Source: an uncultured Pelagibacteraceae bacterium (lineage in GTDB: Bacteria; Pseudomonadota; Alphaproteobacteria; Pelagibacterales; Pelagibacteraceae). From it: a DNA stretch of 35,944 nucleotides. The position numbers and the translations under genes were made by a program. Below are positions 25,613-32,432 of the stretch, in pieces. Each line of letters opens with the position of its first letter. Within the stretch, counting starts at the first letter, position 1. The notes beneath the pieces are model-generated. The model ran no database searches, was not told the DNA's origin, and worked only from the letters and a program-made list of their open reading frames with translations. The DNA is taken from positions 1-35,944 of the forward strand of contig CACFSU010000012.1 in assembly GCA_902569055.1 (NCBI GenBank), written 5' to 3'.

Positions 25613-25940
25613 TTTTTCCAAGCAGGTTGACTATTAACACTCCTGAAATTATTAAAATTAGACCAATGATAGTATAAAGATCTGGCATTTGATTAAATTT
25701 AAATATTCCTACAATTGTCGTAGCTATTATACATAGGCCTGCAAACGAAGCATAAGTGATGCCAACAGGAATAGTTTTCATTACAATAGATAATGTAAAC
25801 ATACAGCCAACTATTGTTATTGCTGTTAAAAGACTTGGTATTAACGATGTAAAACCATCTGCACTTTTGGCAAAACCGTTTGCTGCAGTACCTAAAATAA
25901 CTGCAAATATAAGAACAATGTATGCAATTATATTACTCAC
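25605..25940 (-). CDS. Small multidrug resistance (SMR)-family protein lacking the key Glu
   Basis: 111-residue four-helix membrane protein. IPVGITYASFAGLCI near residue 57 and IIGLILIISGVLIVNLL at the C-terminus match SMR proteins such as EmrE. GTG start. In EmrE, Glu14 in AEVIGT binds both proton and drug; here the aligned string is AVILGT, with Val at position 14. A normal proton-coupled drug antiport is therefore unlikely unless it pairs with another subunit. It is 16 bases downstream of the DUF2798 gene. Confidence 0.82.
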   Translation of the reverse strand: MSNIIAYIVLIFAVILGTAANGFAKSADGFTSLIPSLLTAITIVGCMFTLSIVMKTIPVGITYASFAGLCIIATTIVGIFKFNQMPDLYTIIGLILIISGVLIVNLLGKTT

Positions 25941-25956
25941 GATTTAAAGAATATTC

Positions 25957-26178
25957 TTATTTAGTAATTTTATCTACAAATTTTTGCATGATAGGAGCTA
26001 CTATTGTTGTTGCTATCAATGCAACTGGTAAGCTTACAGACCAAGCTTTAAAAAATCTTTTATAATAAAGATCATCGTAACCAGTATTTATATATGTAAT
26101 TATAAGTGTCATGAGTAAACTCATACCCAGACCCATAAAAAATATAAATAATAAATTAGAATATTTTTTAGGAAACAT
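25957..26178 (-). CDS. DUF2798-like two-helix membrane protein
   Basis: 73-residue protein with two hydrophobic helices (LLFIFFMGLGMSLLMTLIIT and SLPVALIATTIVAPIMQKF). It contains the FFKAWSVSLPVA pattern recalled from the DUF2798 family. Function unknown. It follows the TPR gene by 5 bases and precedes the SMR gene, so it may be part of the same transcript as the small-protein run upstream. Confidence 0.75.
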   Translation of the reverse strand: MFPKKYSNLLFIFFMGLGMSLLMTLIITYINTGYDDLYYKRFFKAWSVSLPVALIATTIVAPIMQKFVDKITK

Positions 26179-26183
26179 TATTA

Positions 26184-26735
26184 TTATATACTCTCTTTTT
26201 TTATTTGTATTTGAAGTTTTTCAATCATAATTAAAGGTGATTTCATATTAGGATGAATTTTGTGTGCTTCAATATAACTATTAATTGCTTTTTGATAATT
26301 TTTTAAAGCAGTTTGTACTAAACCTTGACCTGATAAAGCGCCAAAATGTCTATTTTCGATTTCAAGAACTTTATCTATATCTGCTTGGGATAATTCATAT
26401 TCTCCCATTAAATAAAGAACAGTAGCACGTTTGTTCCACGCTTCAGCCCACTTTGAGTCCATTTCAATTGTTTTGGTAAACGTTTCGTAAGCTGTTTTAA
26501 GATTATTTTGAGACATGTAAAAAGACCCGTCTGCCAAAAGAGCTGTTAAACTATTTTCTGAAGGATGAGTAGTCCATAGTTCCCATATCTTAGACTCAAT
26601 TTCCTTAGATTCTTGATAATTAGTTGTACTTTTTAGTTGATCAAATAATTTATCAATTTGGTTTTGATGATTACTATCAGCGTTAGAAAAAAAAGAATAA
26701 GTAAAAAAAACAGTAATAAAAAATATTTTTTTCAC
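26184..26735 (-). CDS. Secreted TPR-repeat protein
   Basis: 183 residues starting at a GTG that abuts the NTF2-like gene's stop. A signal peptide (KKIFFITVFFTYSFFSNADS) is followed by about three tetratricopeptide repeats between residues 60 and 165, e.g. AEAWNKRATVLYLMGEYELS and FGALSGQGLVQTALKNYQKA. It is probably periplasmic and binds other proteins; no catalytic motif is visible. A possible scaffold for the neighbouring small proteins, which is inference. Confidence 0.8.
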   Translation of the reverse strand: MKKIFFITVFFTYSFFSNADSNHQNQIDKLFDQLKSTTNYQESKEIESKIWELWTTHPSENSLTALLADGSFYMSQNNLKTAYETFTKTIEMDSKWAEAWNKRATVLYLMGEYELSQADIDKVLEIENRHFGALSGQGLVQTALKNYQKAINSYIEAHKIHPNMKSPLIMIEKLQIQIKKESI

Positions 26736-27056
26736 TTATTTAGAAAGTTTTGTAGCTCCTGTTTCTTGGTATACTACTTTTCCATCTTTAAACTTATAAT
26801 AAGTCATAACAGCTTCTTTATTACCATCATTAAAAGTTACCATAGCATGTTCGAAACCAACTTCATCATTTTCAAAAAGTACTCTTAAATTACTTTTTTT
26901 AACATCTTTCATACCAACCCAACCAACTACATCTTTCTTAGTTAAGCTTTTACCAGATGAATGCATCAAAAATTGATAGTCATCATGTATTAATTCTTCT
27001 GCTCCAGCGGTATCACCCTCATTTACAATTTTTGACATTTTTTCTATTATTGACAT
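26736..27056 (-). CDS. NTF2/SnoaL-like small protein
   Basis: 106 residues from the ATG at 27056, which shares a base with the cupin stop (TAATG) and has GGGGAG just upstream. A GTG four codons earlier would lie inside the cupin gene and is not preferred. The pattern (helix with NEGDTAGAEELIHDDYQFLM, then strands VMTYYKFKDGKVVYQETG) matches the NTF2-like fold used by cyclases, isomerases and ligand-binding proteins. Specific role unknown. Confidence 0.78.
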   Translation of the reverse strand: MSIIEKMSKIVNEGDTAGAEELIHDDYQFLMHSSGKSLTKKDVVGWVGMKDVKKSNLRVLFENDEVGFEHAMVTFNDGNKEAVMTYYKFKDGKVVYQETGATKLSK

Positions 27057-27406
27057 TATTCTCCCCACATTCCGTGAAACTCATAAACTACAGCTGGTTT
27101 ATCTCCTACTACCCATCCATCATGTCCAGGCTGAATAGAATATGCATCTCCAGCTTTATAAGTTAGTTCAGTTCCATCATTATGTTTTGCGCAAACAGCT
27201 CCTGAAACAATTACACCAAGATGTGTTGCCTGGCAGCTATCACCCCCAACTGTTGGTTTAATATCTTTTGACCATTTCCATCCAGGTTGTAGAGTAAGTT
27301 TCATTACCCTCTGGTTTCCAACTTTTACAGCTTCTATTTTTGCATTATTAAAATTATTATTAATCTCATCTGCTTTTTCAAAAGTTTTCACTTCTACTCC
27401 TGCCAT
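27056..27406 (-). CDS. Cupin-domain protein
   Basis: 116-residue single-cupin protein. The barrel reads through LTLQPGWKWSKDIKP, THLGVIVSGAVCAKHNDGTE and YSIQPGHDGWVVGDKP. Metal-binding histidines (THLG, PGHDGW) are fewer than in enzymes with a full His3-Glu site, so catalysis is uncertain. Strong AGGAGAGG ribosome site. Coupled to the NTF2-like gene downstream by a one-base overlap. Confidence 0.83.
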   Translation of the reverse strand: MAGVEVKTFEKADEINNNFNNAKIEAVKVGNQRVMKLTLQPGWKWSKDIKPTVGGDSCQATHLGVIVSGAVCAKHNDGTELTYKAGDAYSIQPGHDGWVVGDKPAVVYEFHGMWGE

Positions 27407-27425
27407 AACCTACCTCTCCTTTTAT

Positions 27426-27842
27426 TTAAACGTAGATTTTATCAGCTAAACCGTAACAAAGTATAGCACTTAAAACTGTTAAGACTAATGGTGCATATAT
27501 TGCTTCGTCAGAAGTTTTATCAGTATGTCCAAGTTTATTTATTTTTGTACTATAAAAACCAACTATAAATGCTGATAAGTTTTGCAAGAATATTAGATTA
27601 AAGAAAGCCCAAGTAGCCTCTAAACCATTTGGCCTGATGAATCCCACATAAATTGCCATTATAGTTGATCCAATAAATATAGATCCAAAAAATCTTACAA
27701 TCCCAGCACCTGTATCATGCATTCCATATTGACTTAAAAAAGATTGTGTTTGAAAAACACATCTAAACCCATAGTAAGCAAAGCCTATAAAGTGAATTAG
27801 AAATACAGCAAAAAAAATTATTCCATTAAATTTTTCTATCAT
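27426..27842 (-). CDS. Four-helix membrane protein of unknown family
   Basis: 138 residues with four hydrophobic segments: about 7-27 (GIIFFAVFLIHFIGFAYYG), 50-66, 76-95 and 115-135. The loop between helices 1 and 2 holds QTQSFLSQYGMHDTGAGIVRFFG, and a polar loop with HTDKTSDEA precedes the last helix. I do not recognise the family. It lies 12 bases after the 102-residue ferredoxin-like gene and before the cupin, within the small-protein cassette. Confidence 0.72.
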   Translation of the reverse strand: MIEKFNGIIFFAVFLIHFIGFAYYGFRCVFQTQSFLSQYGMHDTGAGIVRFFGSIFIGSTIMAIYVGFIRPNGLEATWAFFNLIFLQNLSAFIVGFYSTKINKLGHTDKTSDEAIYAPLVLTVLSAILCYGLADKIYV

Positions 27843-27854
27843 ATTTTAAATTCC

Positions 27855-28163
27855 TTAACTAAATATTGGTCTAATCTCATCTTCAATAGTACCTTCTATT
27901 GCAACTTCTTTCAATTGCTCTAAAAGTTTTATAAATTCAGGATCTGCAGACATTTTAGCGTCAGCATCATTATCACCTTCAAACATAGGTCCTATTAAAG
28001 TTTCTCTTATTGTTCTTGGGTCTCCACCCATTTGAAAAGAAAAATAAACATCATGGTTAGGGTAATGTTTTTTTCTAACTGCAGCTAGACCTTTTCCAAT
28101 TTCCATAGCCTTTCCAAGGCCGTCATCTTTTACTCTCATTGTTCTAGTGTATATTACTTTCAT
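27855..28163 (-). CDS. Probable dimeric alpha/beta-barrel protein
   Basis: 102 residues. An opening strand (KVIYTRTMRV), a helix (DGLGKAMEIGKGLAAVRKKH), the strand VYFSFQMGG and a C-terminal helix plus strand fit a ferredoxin-like monomer of the ABM/NIPSNAP kind. No cysteine and no obvious catalytic residue. Strong AAGGAG ribosome site. Third of three similar-sized, similar-fold genes in a row. Family assignment is by pattern only. Confidence 0.7.
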   Translation of the reverse strand: MKVIYTRTMRVKDDGLGKAMEIGKGLAAVRKKHYPNHDVYFSFQMGGDPRTIRETLIGPMFEGDNDADAKMSADPEFIKLLEQLKEVAIEGTIEDEIRPIFS

Positions 28164-28177
28164 TGTTTCTCCTTTTT

Positions 28178-28483
28178 TTAATAAGTGTCTGACTCTTCAC
28201 ATATAACAATTGTGCTTTTCGGGTCGGTAGCTTTTCTTCTTTGAACAACAATTTTTTGGTGCTCATCTGAATTATACCAACCTAAAGCTTTTTCCTTATT
28301 TGGAAATTCAATTACCACCGTAAGGGTGGTTTCATCTCCTTCTTTCACTAATTTTTCAGGAGTTCTTACTAGAAATTTACCATCAAAAGGCTTTAGTGTA
28401 TCAGCAACTTTACTTGCATATTCTTTTGCAAACATATCTGGTTCTGTAACTTTTGGAACTGCCACTAGGTATGCTTTTTTCAC
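28178..28483 (-). CDS. DUF1330-like protein
   Basis: 101 residues with a GTG start at 28483 and GAGAGG upstream. The DUF1330 pattern is visible: KAYLVAVPKVTEPDMFAKEY, then GGKFLVR-like DGKFLVRTPEKLV, TVVIEFPNKEKALGWYNSDE and a C-terminal STIVICEESD strand. DUF1330 proteins have a ferredoxin-like fold; most are uncharacterised. It lies between two other genes of probable ferredoxin-like fold. Confidence 0.82.
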   Translation of the reverse strand: MKKAYLVAVPKVTEPDMFAKEYASKVADTLKPFDGKFLVRTPEKLVKEGDETTLTVVIEFPNKEKALGWYNSDEHQKIVVQRRKATDPKSTIVICEESDTY

Positions 28484-28496
28484 TATATCCTCTCAA

Positions 28497-28781
28497 TTAT
28501 TTGGCTTTAGTTAAATGATAAACGGAATAGCTATCTAAAACAGCATCCATGATAGGTTTTGATACCTCAGTTCCTTCAATAAATTTATATAGAGCTGCTT
28601 CGTCGGTACAAAAAATCTTAAACATCACAGTGCTTTTATCCGGTGTTACCGTACCAATTGTTTTTTCTACAACTGCTACCTTTGCTCTTTCTGCTAAACC
28701 CTCAGGTGATTGCATAAAACCCATAAATTTCTCTAACGTACCCTCTTTTAATTTAGCCACTACTAACATTTCTTTTTCCAT
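28497..28781 (-). CDS. Small ferredoxin-like-fold protein (DUF3764/ABM-like)
   Basis: 94 residues: a strand (EMLVVAKLK), helix (TLEKFMGFMQSPEGLAER), strand with VVEKTIGTVTPDKSTVMFKIF, helix (DEAALYKFIEG) and a C-terminal SVYHLTK strand. The order fits a dimeric alpha/beta barrel. Strong AAAGGAG ribosome site 6 bases before the ATG. Function unknown. It is the first of three such genes on this strand. Confidence 0.7.
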   Translation of the reverse strand: MEKEMLVVAKLKEGTLEKFMGFMQSPEGLAERAKVAVVEKTIGTVTPDKSTVMFKIFCTDEAALYKFIEGTEVSKPIMDAVLDSYSVYHLTKAK

Positions 28782-28804
28782 TTTTTTCTCCTTTTGTTTA
28801 TTTT

Positions 28805-29281
28805 TTAAAATGTATATTCACCACTCATCTGATTCAATGAGTGAGCCATTCCAGCTTTTCCTCTTAAATTTTGTCTACTTGAAAAACCACTACCTGAAAT
28901 TTTTTCATATTTTCCAGTACCTCCAACAATTACAAAAGTTCCAGATCCACCTTGACCACCAGTGCCTTTACCTTTGTAATTCATAAAAACTTTTTCTCCG
29001 TCTATTAAATAAAAAGTACACATTCCAGTTTCATCATCAAATTTTCCACTTACTAATGTAAGTCCACCAATACAATGCATAGTAGATTTATCAAAAATAC
29101 TACCAGGTTCCTTATCTATTAATCCAGCATTACCATCATAAGTAATACTCATATTTCCATTCCCAGCATCCATCATATTAACTGACCATGAACCTGCTCC
29201 TGCAGCGTTAAATTTTCCTGTATCAGCAAAAGCTAAAGTTGAAATGATTGTAAATGTAAATGCTATTATTAGTTTTTTCAT
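28805..29281 (-). CDS. Secreted beta-barrel protein, allene-oxide-cyclase-like
   Basis: 158 residues with a signal peptide (KKLIIAFTFTIISTLAFA). The mature part is strand-rich and glycine-rich, ending in GTGGQGGSGTFVIVGGTGKY and KISGSGFSSR, a pattern seen in allene oxide cyclase/dirigent-like barrels. Two cysteines (MHCIGG and MCTFYL) could form a disulfide. Such barrels bind small hydrophobic molecules. AGGAAGG ribosome site. Assignment to the fold is moderate; function unknown. Confidence 0.72.
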   Translation of the reverse strand: MKKLIIAFTFTIISTLAFADTGKFNAAGAGSWSVNMMDAGNGNMSITYDGNAGLIDKEPGSIFDKSTMHCIGGLTLVSGKFDDETGMCTFYLIDGEKVFMNYKGKGTGGQGGSGTFVIVGGTGKYEKISGSGFSSRQNLRGKAGMAHSLNQMSGEYTF

Positions 29282-29296
29282 TTTTTACCTTCCTAG

Positions 29297-29671
29297 TTAA
29301 TATAATGTTTGAACTACTTTTTTTACTCTTTCAGCACCATTAGGAATTGATATTTCTATAAATGAATGACAATCTTCAGTTTTTGCTTTGTCATACTTAG
29401 AACCATAGTATTTATCGACAGCTTTATTTACTCCTTCATCCCATTCTTTTTCTAAAATACCAACTTCGAGTGCATAAGACTTCATTACTTTTACTGATGC
29501 CATTGATTTTTCTTTCATACTGTATTCAAATTCTTCACCTGAAGGTAAAAAGTAGTTTGCCATATAAATACCACTACATTCCCAAGCTTTTGATTTGTCG
29601 TTGTTACTCATCCCTGCATTAGCAAGATTAAAGACTAATAATGATAAAATTATTAAAATATATTTTTTCAT
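29297..29671 (-). CDS. Secreted protein of unknown function
   Basis: 124 residues with a signal peptide (KKYILIILSLLVFNLANA). The mature part is helical and charged, with Cys in AWECSGIYMANYFL and EDCHSFIEIS that may form a disulfide. I do not recognise the family. It is the first gene of the small-protein cassette on the minus strand, placed just after the cysK terminator, so transcription of the run may begin here. No clear ribosome site. Confidence 0.7.
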   Translation of the reverse strand: MKKYILIILSLLVFNLANAGMSNNDKSKAWECSGIYMANYFLPSGEEFEYSMKEKSMASVKVMKSYALEVGILEKEWDEGVNKAVDKYYGSKYDKAKTEDCHSFIEISIPNGAERVKKVVQTLY

Positions 29672-29699
29672 GTATTTCGATGTTAATTAATATTGTTCT

Positions 29700-29723
29700 A
29701 AAAATGTAACTGTTTTGTTACAT
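29700..29723 (-). terminator. Intrinsic terminator after cysK
   Basis: On the minus strand ATGTAAC, an AAAACA loop and GTTACAT form a 7-bp stem followed by a run of T. It lies 15 bases after the cysK stop and separates cysE-cysK from the small-protein genes. The stem is AT-rich, so termination may be partial. Confidence 0.65.
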
Positions 29724-29724
29724 G

Positions 29725-29749
29725 GCTGGTATGCGATATTATAACCAGC
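29725..29749 (-). other. Hairpin overlapping the cysK stop
   Basis: GCTGGT (29725-29730) and ACCAGC (29744-29749) form a 6-bp stem with a 13-base loop that includes the cysK stop codon. Together with the terminator directly downstream it gives two consecutive hairpins at the end of the cysE-cysK transcript. Confidence 0.5.
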
Positions 29750-30740
29750 TAGGAATAGGTAGGTTTTTTTCCTTTAAAAATGTTTTATTAAACATCTTAG
29801 AGTTGTATTTATCTGATTTATCACAAAGGATTGTAACGATTGTTTTTCCCGGACCAAGCTCTTTTCCAAGTCTAATTGCGCCTGCAATATTTACTCCGCA
29901 ACTTGTTCCTAAACTCAAACCTTCGTTTTGAATTAAATCATAAAGTATTGGCAACGACTCTTGATCACTTATTGAAAAAGCTCCATCAATTTGTGCCTCT
30001 GCAAAATTTTTAGTTATTCTACTTGAACCAATACCTTCAGTTATTGATCCACCTTCAGCTTTAAGTTCTCCATTCATAATGTGGTTATAGAGAGCTGAAC
30101 CAGTAGGGTCTGAAAGATAAATTTTAATATCTTTATTTTTTTCTTTTAAGTATTTACTAACACCACCGATAGTTCCTCCAGTTCCTGATGCACAAACAAA
30201 TCCATCAACTTTTCCATCTGTTTGTTCCCAAATTTCAGGTCCAGTATTCTCATAATGTCCTTTAGCATTTGCAGTGTTATCAAATTGATTGGCCCAAACT
30301 ACACCATTGTTATTTGTACTTTTTAGTTCTTCTGCAAGTCTGCCTGCAACCTTCACATAATTCTCATCATCTTTATATGGTTTTGGTGGAACCAATCTTA
30401 AATCTGCACCAACATTTCTTAAAGTGTCTTTCTTTTCCTGTGTTTGATTGTCATTCATAACAATTATTGTTTTATAACCTATAGAGTTTCCAAGGAGACA
30501 TAATCCTATTCCAGTATTTCCTGCAGTTCCTTCAACCACAATCCCACCCTCAGATATAAGTTTTTTTTCTTGTGCGTCTTTGATTAAAGCAAGAGCTGCT
30601 CTATCTTTAACAGATCCTCCAGGATTTAAATATTCTGCTTTACCATAAATATTACAATTAGTTATTTCTGATGCAGCTTTCAGTTTAATAAGAGGTGTAT
30701 TTCCTATTGACTCTATAAAATTATTTTTTAAATTTTTCAT
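29739..30740 (-). CDS. cysK: Cysteine synthase (O-acetylserine sulfhydrylase)
   Basis: 333-residue PLP enzyme that makes cysteine from O-acetylserine and sulfide. It has the PLP lysine in NPGGSVKDRAAL near residue 45, the substrate loop EGTAGNTGIGL near residue 70 and the phosphate-binding ASGTGGTIGG near residue 185. The AGNTG (rather than SGNTG) loop and a C-terminal tail of about 25 residues recall the CysK2/cystathionine-beta-synthase-like group, so the sulfur acceptor is not fully certain. The start overlaps the cysE stop by one base. Confidence 0.92.
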   Translation of the reverse strand: MKNLKNNFIESIGNTPLIKLKAASEITNCNIYGKAEYLNPGGSVKDRAALALIKDAQEKKLISEGGIVVEGTAGNTGIGLCLLGNSIGYKTIIVMNDNQTQEKKDTLRNVGADLRLVPPKPYKDDENYVKVAGRLAEELKSTNNNGVVWANQFDNTANAKGHYENTGPEIWEQTDGKVDGFVCASGTGGTIGGVSKYLKEKNKDIKIYLSDPTGSALYNHIMNGELKAEGGSITEGIGSSRITKNFAEAQIDGAFSISDQESLPILYDLIQNEGLSLGTSCGVNIAGAIRLGKELGPGKTIVTILCDKSDKYNSKMFNKTFLKEKNLPIPSWL

Positions 30741-31309
30741 TATTCTTTTTCTTCATCTGCAACCGCATATGGTTTAAATCCTTTAGTAGCGTCACCAACT
30801 TTTCTTGCCGGAATACCTGCCATAACAGATTTTTCTGGAACATTTTTAGTTACTACTGAATTTGAACCGATTAATGAGTTCTTTCCTATAGTTATTGGTC
30901 CTAGTATTTGTGCTCCCGAACCCACTACAACATTATTCTCTAAAGTTGGATGTCTTTTGACATCTCTTTGTTCATTTGAATTAATACTTGGTGAAATTCC
31001 TCCTAAAGTAACATTATGGTAAATAGTAACATTATCACCAATTTCTGAAGTTTCACCAATTACCACTCCCATCCCATGATCAATAAATAAATTTTTTCCA
31101 ATTTTGGCTTTTGGATGAATTTCAATTCCCGTTAAAAATCTAGAAGATTGTGAAATGATTCTTGCTATCAAATGAAATTTTGCAGTACTAAAAAAATTTG
31201 CTAATTTATGAAAAAATACAGCCTTTACTCCTGGGTAAGTTAAAATTAAACTTAGTTTAGATTTTGCAGCAGGATCTCTATCAATTATTGATTGTAAAAA
31301 ATCACTCAT
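30740..31309 (-). CDS. cysE: Serine O-acetyltransferase
   Basis: 189 residues from the ATG at 31309 ([15 protein letters not shown]), which fits the short, EpsC-type CysE. A TTG at 31384 would add 25 residues but lies in the divergent promoter region and is not preferred. The left-handed beta-helix carries [20 protein letters not shown] with the catalytic His and HNVTLGGIS. It makes O-acetylserine for the co-transcribed cysK. Confidence 0.92.
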   Translation of the reverse strand: MSDFLQSIIDRDPAAKSKLSLILTYPGVKAVFFHKLANFFSTAKFHLIARIISQSSRFLTGIEIHPKAKIGKNLFIDHGMGVVIGETSEIGDNVTIYHNVTLGGISPSINSNEQRDVKRHPTLENNVVVGSGAQILGPITIGKNSLIGSNSVVTKNVPEKSVMAGIPARKVGDATKGFKPYAVADEEKE

Positions 31310-31321
31310 TTTATTTATTTT

Positions 31322-31385
31322 TTTGCGTATTTCTCGTAGTTGATAAAAAAAAATATATCTATTATATAGTAACAAATTACGCAAA
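31322..31385. repeat. Inverted repeat flanking the glyoxalase promoter
   Basis: TTTGCGTA (31322-31329) and TACGCAAA (31378-31385) are perfect 8-base inverted copies about 48 bases apart, bracketing the promoter between cysE and the glyoxalase-fold gene. They could be two half-sites for a regulator controlling both directions. Confidence 0.5.
31340..31368 (+). promoter_or_regulatory. Sigma-70-type promoter for the glyoxalase-fold gene
   Basis: TTGATA (31340-31345) and TATATA (31363-31368) are 17 bases apart, each with five of six consensus bases. The expected start of transcription is near 31375, leaving a short leader with GAGGG before the ATG at 31401. Confidence 0.55.
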
Positions 31386-31400
31386 TTAAAGAGGGTTCAA

Positions 31401-31811
31401 ATGTACAAAAATACCAATTGTTTCCATTTAGCTATCCCATGTGGAGATTTGGAAACTGCAAAAAAATTTTATAGTGAAACATTGGGCTGTCGTTTAGACA
31501 ACTCCGCACAAGAATGGGCAGATGTAGATTTTTGGGGAAATGAATTAACTCTTCATGCAAGTGAACATAAGCTTGATAATGAAAGACACGATGTTGATAT
31601 GGGAAATGTTTCTGTTCCCCATTTCGGAGTTCATTTATCTAGAAAAGATTTTGATACTTTAAAAAAAAGATTAAAAGAAAAAGGTGCGAAATATTATGAT
31701 GAACCTTATTTAAGATTTAAAGGCACTAAATATGAGCAAGAAACTTTTTTTGTTAAAGATCCAAACGAAAATATTTTAGAGATTAAAACACTAACGGCTA
31801 ATGCAGAATAA
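31401..31811 (+). CDS. Glyoxalase/VOC-superfamily protein
   Basis: 136-residue vicinal-oxygen-chelate protein with two beta-alpha-beta-beta-beta units. Metal-site candidates are His in NCFHLAIPCGD near residue 9, His in VPHFGVHLS near 75 and Glu in NENILEIKTL near 127. The KFYSETLGCRL motif is typical. It may be a dioxygenase, lyase or thiol-modifying enzyme; the substrate is unknown. GAGGG ribosome site. The LysE gene follows after 12 bases. Confidence 0.86.
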   Translation: MYKNTNCFHLAIPCGDLETAKKFYSETLGCRLDNSAQEWADVDFWGNELTLHASEHKLDNERHDVDMGNVSVPHFGVHLSRKDFDTLKKRLKEKGAKYYDEPYLRFKGTKYEQETFFVKDPNENILEIKTLTANAE

Positions 31812-31823
31812 TCTAAGTGTTAG

Positions 31824-32432
31824 ATGGAATACCTTTTACTAGGTTTCTTTACTGGTCTTAGTCTAATCTTAGCTATTGGTGCACAAAACATCTTTGTAAT
31901 AGAGCAGGGTTTAAAAAAACAACACATTTTTTTAGTTTGTCTTGTTTGTTCTATATCTGATTTAATTTTAATATTTTTAGGGATATTTCTTTTCCATTAT
32001 TTTATTCAATTTTTTAGTCCCAAAATTGAATTAATTTTCAATATTCTTTTAGTAATTTTCTTAATTCACTTTATTTACTTAAAAATAAAATTTTTTAATT
32101 CTAAAGTTAATTTTAATAATGAAGTTCAAAATATTTCAAAATTTAAAATTTTTTTGAAAACACTTGGTTTTACTTATTTAAATCCTCATGTTTATTCTGA
32201 TACAGTTTTCTTCTTAGGTAACTTTTCGAAGAATTTTATTTTTTTTCAAAAAATATTATTTGGATTGGGAGCATCAATCACATCTTTTATTTTCTTTTTT
32301 ATTATTGGATATTTATCTAAATATTTATCTCAATATGCTCAAAGTATAAAAGTATGGAAAATAATTAATATATTTATTATTAGTTTTATGAGTTTACTTA
32401 TAGTTTATGTAATGATGGAAATTATTAATTAG
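31824..32432 (+). CDS. LysE/ArgO-family amino acid exporter
   Basis: 202-residue membrane protein with about six helices. The LysE signature is the N-terminal GFFTGLSLILAIGAQNIFVIEQGL, followed by the CLVCSISDLILIFLGIFLF helix and the TLGFTYLNPHVYSDTVFFLG motif. It would export lysine, arginine or another basic amino acid. Likely co-transcribed with the VOC protein. Its 3' end overlaps the HisD-family gene by 8 bases. Confidence 0.87.
   Translation: MEYLLLGFFTGLSLILAIGAQNIFVIEQGLKKQHIFLVCLVCSISDLILIFLGIFLFHYFIQFFSPKIELIFNILLVIFLIHFIYLKIKFFNSKVNFNNEVQNISKFKIFLKTLGFTYLNPHVYSDTVFFLGNFSKNFIFFQKILFGLGASITSFIFFFIIGYLSKYLSQYAQSIKVWKIINIFIISFMSLLIVYVMMEIIN

Noticed and set aside
27057-27068. Earlier GTG start for the NTF2-like gene
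   Set aside because: It falls inside the cupin gene; the ATG at 27056 has a GGGGAG site and the usual TAATG coupling.
31310-31384. Earlier TTG start for cysE
   Set aside because: It would overlap the divergent promoter and add 25 residues not typical of the short CysE type.
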